Part shown: piece by piece, positions 5,724-10,748 of the stretch
How the letters are laid out: every line of letters starts with the position of its first letter
Numbering within the stretch: position 1 is the stretch's first letter
From: JBMYYE01 sp049609065
GTDB taxonomy: Bacteria > Pseudomonadota > Alphaproteobacteria > Rhodobacterales > Rhodobacteraceae
Assembly (NCBI GenBank): GCA_049609065.1
Contig: JBMYYE010000082.1
Location: 1 to 10,748 of the forward strand
Length of the DNA stretch: 10,748 nucleotides
Direction: 5' to 3'
The notes under the pieces: model-generated
The model's database searches: none
The model's input: the letters and a program-made list of their open reading frames with translations, nothing else
What the model was told of the DNA's origin: nothing
Position numbers and translations under genes: made by a program

Positions 5724-8373
5724 ATTCAGTATCAGACAGCGCTTTGAGCTCATACAACACATCAAGCGCCTCGCGCGGGGTGAGGTTATCTGGAAACACC
5801 TCCTTTATCCGCTTAGACATTGCTGATGGTTTGGGCGTTGATGAAATCGGGGGCGGCGTTGCGGAGAAAAGTGGTAGATCGTCAATGACTGCCTTTTTGC
5901 CCGCGGCCCCATCACGTTCCCCTTTTTCAAGGGCCTCAAGAACCGACTTGGCCCGTGTAATCACGCTTGCTGGCAGGCCAGCAAGCTTTGCAACCTGAAC
6001 CCCATATGATCGATCCGCGGCACCCTTGATGACCTCATGCATGAAGATCACTTCGCCTTCCCACTCACGCACGGAAACGGTTGCGTTTTCCACGCCAGAT
6101 AGCTTTGAAGAAAGGGTCGTCATTTCGTGATAATGCGTGGCAAAAAGCGCCCGCGCTTTGTTCACATCATGTAGATGTTCAAGGGTGGCCCATGCAATCG
6201 AAAGCCCGTCATAGGTAGCGGTTCCGCGCCCAATTTCATCAAGAATAACAAGGGCGTGTTCACTTGCTTGGTTTAAAATCGCAGCGGTTTCAACCATTTC
6301 CACCATAAATGTGGATCGCCCGCGCGCCAAATCATCGGAGGCCCCGACACGCGAAAAGAGTTGCTTTACGATTCCAATATGTGCGCGGCTTGCTGGAACA
6401 TATGACCCAGCCTGTGCCAAAAGCGCGATGAGCGCGTTTTGACGTAAGAACGTGGATTTACCGGCCATATTTGGCCCGGTGAGCAGCCAAACATGCGCAC
6501 CGTCTGATCCATCGGATAGATCACAGTCATTTGGGATAAAGGGGGATGTGCTATCCTTTTTGAGCGCCGCTTCAACCACGGGGTGGCGCCCTTTTTCGAT
6601 GTCAAAGGCACGGCTATCGTCCATCAGTGGTCGACACCAGTTTTGATCGCGAGCGATATCTGCGAACGCGGTGGCGGTATCAATTTCAGAAATGGCCTGT
6701 GCTGCGATGCTAATATGATCAGAAATTTGCAAAATTGCCTGCATTAGGGTCGAAAAGAGTGCTTTTTCGATTTCTAAGGCGCGGGCACCCGCATTGTGAA
6801 TCTTCGTCTCAATTTCAGAAAGCTCAACCGTTGTAAATCGCACCGCATTGGCTGTGGTTTGTCGATGGATGAAGGTTTCTGAAAAGGGCTCTGAGAGCAT
6901 CTTTTGTGCATGGGTGGAGGTGGTTTCGATAAAATAACCAAGCACGTTGTTATGTTTGACCTTTAACGCGGTAATGCCCGTCATGTCTACGTAGCTGGAT
7001 TGCATAGCGGCGATAACACTACGCCCCTCGTCGCGCAGGGTGCGCATTTCATCCAATTCCTCATGATAACCTGAGGCAATAAACCCACCATCACGCGATA
7101 AAAGTGGCGGTTCGGCGATAAGAGCGCGCTCAAGCAGGTCGATTAACTCGGAAAACCCAATGAGATCGTTAGAAACACGGGCCAAGAGAGGCGGGCGATC
7201 ACCAGTAAGGCTTTGATGGAGGTTTTCAGCCTCTTTTAAACCATCGCGAATAGCCGTGAGATCCCGCGGCCCCGCGCGCTCCAACCCAATACGAGACAGC
7301 GCACGATCGATGTCGGGTGATTTTCGCAATATATCACGAAGGTTTTGGGCCAAGCTCGGTTCGGATATAAAATGATCTACGCAATTAAGCCGATCTTCGA
7401 TCACAGTAAGGTCGCAAGAGGGGCTTGAAAGCCGATGTTCGAGCAATCGCCCACCTGCGGCCGTTAGCGTGCGATCAATCGTAGCAATAAGCGTCGCGTC
7501 GCGCGCCCCAGAAAGGCTTTTGGAAATTTCTAGGTTGCGTCGTGTTGATGCATCAATTTGCATGACCTTATCCGCGCTTTCTTTTTTTGGCGGATGAAGA
7601 AGCGGTAGCTTTCCTTTTTGGGTGATATCGAGGTAATCAACAAGCGCCCCCATGGCAGAAAGCTCCGCGCGTTCAAATTGCCCGTAGGCATCCAAACTAT
7701 CGGTAGAGAAAAGGGCGCAAAGGCGTGCATTGGCGTTTTTGCTATCAAAACTCGCGGTCGAAAGCGGGGTGAGAGAGACATCAAAATCAGTCTCTAACTC
7801 AGCATATTTTTCCAAATCCCCATCAAGGATGATAAGTTCCCGAGGGTTCAAGCGGGCGATTTCCGGACCAAGCCGCACGGCGGGGCAAGGTGAGACGTGA
7901 AACGTCCCTGTGGAAATATCAACCCATGCCAGCGCCCCGTCGCCCCGGATTTCGGAATACGCCGCGAGGAAGTTGTGGCGGCGGGCATTTAGAAGGCTGT
8001 CTTCGGTTAAGGTTCCTGGTGTTACGAGGCGCACAACATCACGTTTTACAACGGCTTTGTACCCACGCTTTTTGGCTTCGGCGGGGCTTTCGAGCTGTTC
8101 GCAAACCGCAACGCGAAATCCTTTGCGGATGAGCGTAAGAAGATAGCCTTCGGCCGCATGATGCGGAACGCCGCACATGGGGATTTCAGTCCCGTGGTGT
8201 TTGCCACGTTTTGTAAGCGCGATATCAAGAGCTTCGGCCGCAGCAACGGCATCATCGAAAAACAGTTCATAAAAATCACCCATGCGATAAAACAAAAGCG
8301 CATTTGGATAGTTTGATTTTATCTCAAGAAATTGCGCCATCATTGGAGTGACGCCGGATTTAGAGCTGCTCAC
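5722..8373 (-). CDS. mutS: MutS DNA mismatch recognition ATPase
   Basis: A complete 883-residue MutS. It binds mispairs and small loops as a dimer, then with ATP forms a sliding clamp that recruits MutL. Seen: VTPMMAQFLEIK followed by the mismatch-wedging Phe-x-Glu motif F34-Y35-E36 in RMGDFYELF; connector, lever and clamp regions; the Walker A loop GPNMAGKST (633-641); Walker B VILDEIGRGTATYDG with D712 and E713; and the ATHYHEM switch. Near the C-terminus DLPLF (832-836) resembles a beta-sliding-clamp binding motif. The start is a GTG at 8371-8373 with GGGGGG (8379-8384) upstream. The ATG pair at residues 11-12 would remove the conserved VTP lead and is less likely. The stop lies in the U-tract of the grpE terminator. 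The gene is monocistronic here. Confidence 0.97.
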   Translation of the reverse strand: MSSSKSGVTPMMAQFLEIKSNYPNALLFYRMGDFYELFFDDAVAAAEALDIALTKRGKHHGTEIPMCGVPHHAAEGYLLTLIRKGFRVAVCEQLESPAEAKKRGYKAVVKRDVVRLVTPGTLTEDSLLNARRHNFLAAYSEIRGDGALAWVDISTGTFHVSPCPAVRLGPEIARLNPRELIILDGDLEKYAELETDFDVSLTPLSTASFDSKNANARLCALFSTDSLDAYGQFERAELSAMGALVDYLDITQKGKLPLLHPPKKESADKVMQIDASTRRNLEISKSLSGARDATLIATIDRTLTAAGGRLLEHRLSSPSCDLTVIEDRLNCVDHFISEPSLAQNLRDILRKSPDIDRALSRIGLERAGPRDLTAIRDGLKEAENLHQSLTGDRPPLLARVSNDLIGFSELIDLLERALIAEPPLLSRDGGFIASGYHEELDEMRTLRDEGRSVIAAMQSSYVDMTGITALKVKHNNVLGYFIETTSTHAQKMLSEPFSETFIHRQTTANAVRFTTVELSEIETKIHNAGARALEIEKALFSTLMQAILQISDHISIAAQAISEIDTATAFADIARDQNWCRPLMDDSRAFDIEKGRHPVVEAALKKDSTSPFIPNDCDLSDGSDGAHVWLLTGPNMAGKSTFLRQNALIALLAQAGSYVPASRAHIGIVKQLFSRVGASDDLARGRSTFMVEMVETAAILNQASEHALVILDEIGRGTATYDGLSIAWATLEHLHDVNKARALFATHYHEMTTLSSKLSGVENATVSVREWEGEVIFMHEVIKGAADRSYGVQVAKLAGLPASVITRAKSVLEALEKGERDGAAGKKAVIDDLPLFSATPPPISSTPKPSAMSKRIKEVFPDNLTPREALDVLYELKALSDTE

Positions 8374-8400
8374 GTGTTCCCCCCGGAAGTGTTGAATGTA

Positions 8401-8428
8401 TTGATAGCGAATATTCAGAATGGGGCAA
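8401..8428 (-). promoter_or_regulatory. Possible mutS promoter
   Basis: On the minus strand TTGCCC (8423-8428) and TATCAA (8401-8406) are 16 bases apart, each matching four of six sigma70 consensus positions. Transcription would begin near 8394, about 20 bases before the GTG start. This is a moderate match in a 217-bp divergent region and could be chance. Confidence 0.3.
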
Positions 8429-8531
8429 AGGCGAAATGCCGTTTAGGCTGTGTTTTGTCCAGACCGTGGAATGGTTTGGTAAAAGGGTGTCATTGCTTTG
8501 CAAATATATCGAAACTTCCGCTAAGTGGGTA

Positions 8532-8560
8532 TTGTTATTGCGCAAAAAGCTTTGTATGAA
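8532..8560 (+). promoter_or_regulatory. Possible maeB promoter
   Basis: TTGTTA (8532-8537) and TATGAA (8555-8560) are 17 bases apart, each matching four of six consensus positions, with a start site expected near 8567 and a leader of about 24 bases. The remainder of the mutS-maeB gap (8374-8590) shows no clear operator, hairpin or small gene to me. Confidence 0.4.
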
Positions 8561-8590
8561 AAACTTTCGCAAAGAGAAAAGGCCCCCATT

Positions 8591-10748
8591 ATGGCAAATG
8601 TCACAAAAGTCACCGCGGAAGAGGCTCTGGCCTATCACTTGGAGCCAAAGCCCGGGAAATATGAGGTCGTTCCATCAACACCGATGACCACGCAACGGGA
8701 TTTGTCATTGGCGTATTCGCCTGGTGTTGCTGTCCCTTGTGAAGCAATCGCAGCCAACCCTGAAACGGCGTATGATTATACAAATAAGGGGAACCTTGTT
8801 GCGGTGATTTCAAACGGGACGGCCGTTTTGGGATTGGGGAATTTGGGGGCGCTGGCGTCTAAGCCGGTGATGGAAGGCAAAGCCGTTTTGTTCAAACGCT
8901 TTGCGGATGTGAACTCCATCGATCTTGAATTGGATACCGAGGATCCAGAGGCCTTTATCAATGCGGTGAAGCTCATGGGGCCGAGTTTCGGTGGTATTAA
9001 CCTTGAGGATATTAAAGCACCTGAGTGTTTTATCATTGAGCAGCGGCTCAAAGAAGAAATGGACATCCCGGTTTTTCATGATGATCAACACGGGACTGCG
9101 GTGATTTGTGCGGCGGGGCTTTTGAATGCGCTGCATATTTCGGGTAAAAAAATTGAAGACTGTAAAATCGTTCTAAATGGTGCAGGCGCGGCGGGCATTG
9201 CCTGTATTGAATTGATTAAATCCATGGGCGCACGCCATGAGAACTGTATCGTTTGTGATACGAAAGGCGTAATTTACCAAGGTCGTACCGAAGGTATGAA
9301 CCAATGGAAATCCGCCCATGCGGTTGACACGGATTTGCGCACACTTGAAGACGCCATGAATGGCGCGGATGTGTTTTTGGGCGTATCCGTGAAGGGTGCT
9401 GTGACACCTGAGATGGTTGAAAGCATGGGCAAAGATCCTGTGATTTTTGCGATGGCCAACCCTGATCCGGAAATCACACCTGAAGAAGCACACGCCGTGC
9501 GTGAAGACGCGATTGTTGCGACGGGTCGTTCCGATTATCCGAACCAGGTGAATAATGTTTTGGGGTTCCCATATTTGTTCCGTGGGGCGCTCGATGTGAA
9601 TGCGCGCGCGATCAATGACGAAATGAAAATTGCATGTGCTGAGGCGCTGGCGGAAATGGCGCGTGCGGATGTGCCTGACGAAGTTGCGATGGCTTACGGC
9701 AAAAACCTTACATTTGGGCGCGACTATATTATTCCAACGCCGTTTGATCCGCGTTTGATTTATATGATCCCGCCGAAAGTTGCCCAAGCTGGGATGGATA
9801 CAGGGGTGGCGCGTCGCCCGATTATCGATATGGATGGGTATAAAGAGAGCCTCAAGGCGCGCCTTGACCCAACCGCATCTATTATGCGCGGCATTCATGC
9901 GCGTGCAAAAGCGGCACAAGCCTCGATGATTTTTGCCGAAGGCGATGATCCGCGCATCCTACGTGCGGCGGTTCAATATCAACGGAATGGTCTTGGCCGT
10001 GCGTTGGTTGTTGGCCGCGAAGATGATGTGAATGCAAAACTCACAGAGGCGGGCATCAGTGATGCGATTGGTGAGCTAAACATCGTAAACGCCGCGAATA
10101 CGACGCATCTACGGGAATATAAAAACCACCTTTATTCACGGCTTCAGCGCGAAGGCTTTGATCGTCATGACATTCACCGCCTCGCTGCGCGTGATCGCCA
10201 TGTGTTTGCGGCTTTGATGCTGGCGCATGGGCATGGCGATGCTCTTGTCACGGGCGCGACACGAAAATCAGCCCATGTTTTGGATCGGATCAACTACGTG
10301 TTTGATGCGCGTGCCAAAGATGGCGCTGTGGGTGTGACCGCGATGCTCCATAAGGGGCGCGTTGTGTTGATGGCGGATACGTTGGTGCATGAATGGCCTG
10401 ATGAAAACGATCTTGCGAATATCGCGGAGCGCGGCGCGTCCGTTGCGAAGGCGCTGGGCCTTACGCCGCGGGTTGCGTTTGTGAGTTTCTCAACATTTGG
10501 ATATCCAGTGTCTGAGCGCGCTGAAAAAATGCACCTTGCGCCAAATATCTTGGATCAGCGCGGCGTGGATTTCGAATACGAAGGCGAAATGGCGGTTGAT
10601 GTGGCGCTCAATATGGAAGCGATGAAACGTTACCCGTTCTCACGCCTCACGGGGCCTGCCAATGTATTGGTGGTTCCTGCACGCCATTCCGCGTCGATTT
10701 CAACCAAATTGATGCAAGAAATGGCTGGCGCGACGGTGATTGGTCCGA
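8591..10748 (+). CDS. maeB: Malic enzyme with C-terminal phosphotransacetylase-like domain (3'-truncated by window)
   Basis: An open frame of 719 codons runs off the window; family members are usually about 750-770 residues. It oxidatively decarboxylates malate to pyruvate with NAD(P)+, linking the TCA cycle to pyruvate and acetyl-CoA. Seen in the malic part: Y42 in LSLAYSPGVA and K97 in MEGKAVLFK (catalytic pair); E139 and D140 in NLEDIKAP and D164/D165 in FHDDQHGTA (metal site); the Rossmann loop GAGAAG (197-202); and TGRSDYPNQVNN. From about residue 420 a phosphotransacetylase-like domain follows (MIFAEGDDPRILRAAV near 447). In studied homologues this domain regulates by acetyl-CoA and assembles the oligomer rather than acting as an enzyme. 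AAAAGG (8577-8582) precedes the ATG. NAD versus NADP preference cannot be read from the sequence with confidence. Confidence 0.95.
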   Translation, partial: MANVTKVTAEEALAYHLEPKPGKYEVVPSTPMTTQRDLSLAYSPGVAVPCEAIAANPETAYDYTNKGNLVAVISNGTAVLGLGNLGALASKPVMEGKAVLFKRFADVNSIDLELDTEDPEAFINAVKLMGPSFGGINLEDIKAPECFIIEQRLKEEMDIPVFHDDQHGTAVICAAGLLNALHISGKKIEDCKIVLNGAGAAGIACIELIKSMGARHENCIVCDTKGVIYQGRTEGMNQWKSAHAVDTDLRTLEDAMNGADVFLGVSVKGAVTPEMVESMGKDPVIFAMANPDPEITPEEAHAVREDAIVATGRSDYPNQVNNVLGFPYLFRGALDVNARAINDEMKIACAEALAEMARADVPDEVAMAYGKNLTFGRDYIIPTPFDPRLIYMIPPKVAQAGMDTGVARRPIIDMDGYKESLKARLDPTASIMRGIHARAKAAQASMIFAEGDDPRILRAAVQYQRNGLGRALVVGREDDVNAKLTEAGISDAIGELNIVNAANTTHLREYKNHLYSRLQREGFDRHDIHRLAARDRHVFAALMLAHGHGDALVTGATRKSAHVLDRINYVFDARAKDGAVGVTAMLHKGRVVLMADTLVHEWPDENDLANIAERGASVAKALGLTPRVAFVSFSTFGYPVSERAEKMHLAPNILDQRGVDFEYEGEMAVDVALNMEAMKRYPFSRLTGPANVLVVPARHSASISTKLMQEMAGATVIGP

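Noticed and set aside
7889..7904. Possible parS site (CGTGAAAC half) within mutS
   Set aside because: Only the right arm matches the consensus; the left arm is lost, leaving 11 of 16 matches without palindromic symmetry.
8366..8381. CACGTG palindrome at the mutS start, parS-like core
   Set aside because: Only the central six to seven bases match. The flanking arms do not resemble GTTT/AAAC, and the bases are accounted for by the mutS start region.
9173..9919. 248-codon open frame on the minus strand inside the malic enzyme gene
   Set aside because: It lies entirely antisense to a well-conserved gene. Its residues (rich in His, Arg, Asn, Ile) look like a mirror of the sense codons, and I recognise no domain in it.

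Overview
The window looks like ordinary core chromosome of an alphaproteobacterium, most likely of the Rhodobacterales/Roseobacter type. This is inferred from family resemblance by eye: the protein sequences read like that group (for example the MutS N-terminus and the malic enzyme fused to a phosphotransacetylase-like domain), hrcA-grpE is separate from dnaKJ, and base composition is moderate. No mobile element, CRISPR array, tRNA, rRNA or phage gene is visible. Coding density is very high. The only gaps over 100 bp are the two divergent promoter regions, 3937-4053 and 8374-8590.

Left part (1-1121, + strand): the 3' end of parA is followed by complete parB, the chromosome partitioning pair that usually sits near the replication origin. 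parB converges on a minus-strand operon, and the two stop codons overlap in one CTAG.

Minus-strand operon (3936 down to 1118): rph (RNase PH), rdgB (XTP/dITP pyrophosphatase), hemW (heme chaperone of the radical SAM family) and a small DUF454 membrane protein. All three junctions overlap, by 1, 8 and 1 bases, so translation is probably coupled along the whole message. Divergent to it runs hrcA-grpE (4054-5692, + strand), the heat-shock repressor and the DnaK nucleotide exchange factor. It is preceded by a good sigma70-type promoter and closed by a strong hairpin terminator.

Right part: mutS (minus strand, 8373-5722) converges on grpE, and its stop codon lies inside the U-tract of the grpE terminator. 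Divergent from mutS is a malic enzyme with a C-terminal phosphotransacetylase-like domain (maeB type), which runs off the window end with roughly 30-50 codons missing.

I found no undescribed multi-gene system. The points worth a second look are the tight overlaps in the rph-rdgB-hemW-DUF454 operon (especially the HemW-DUF454 pairing), the economy of shared signals at convergent gene ends, the lack of a CIRCE operator at hrcA, and a weak parS-like palindrome.
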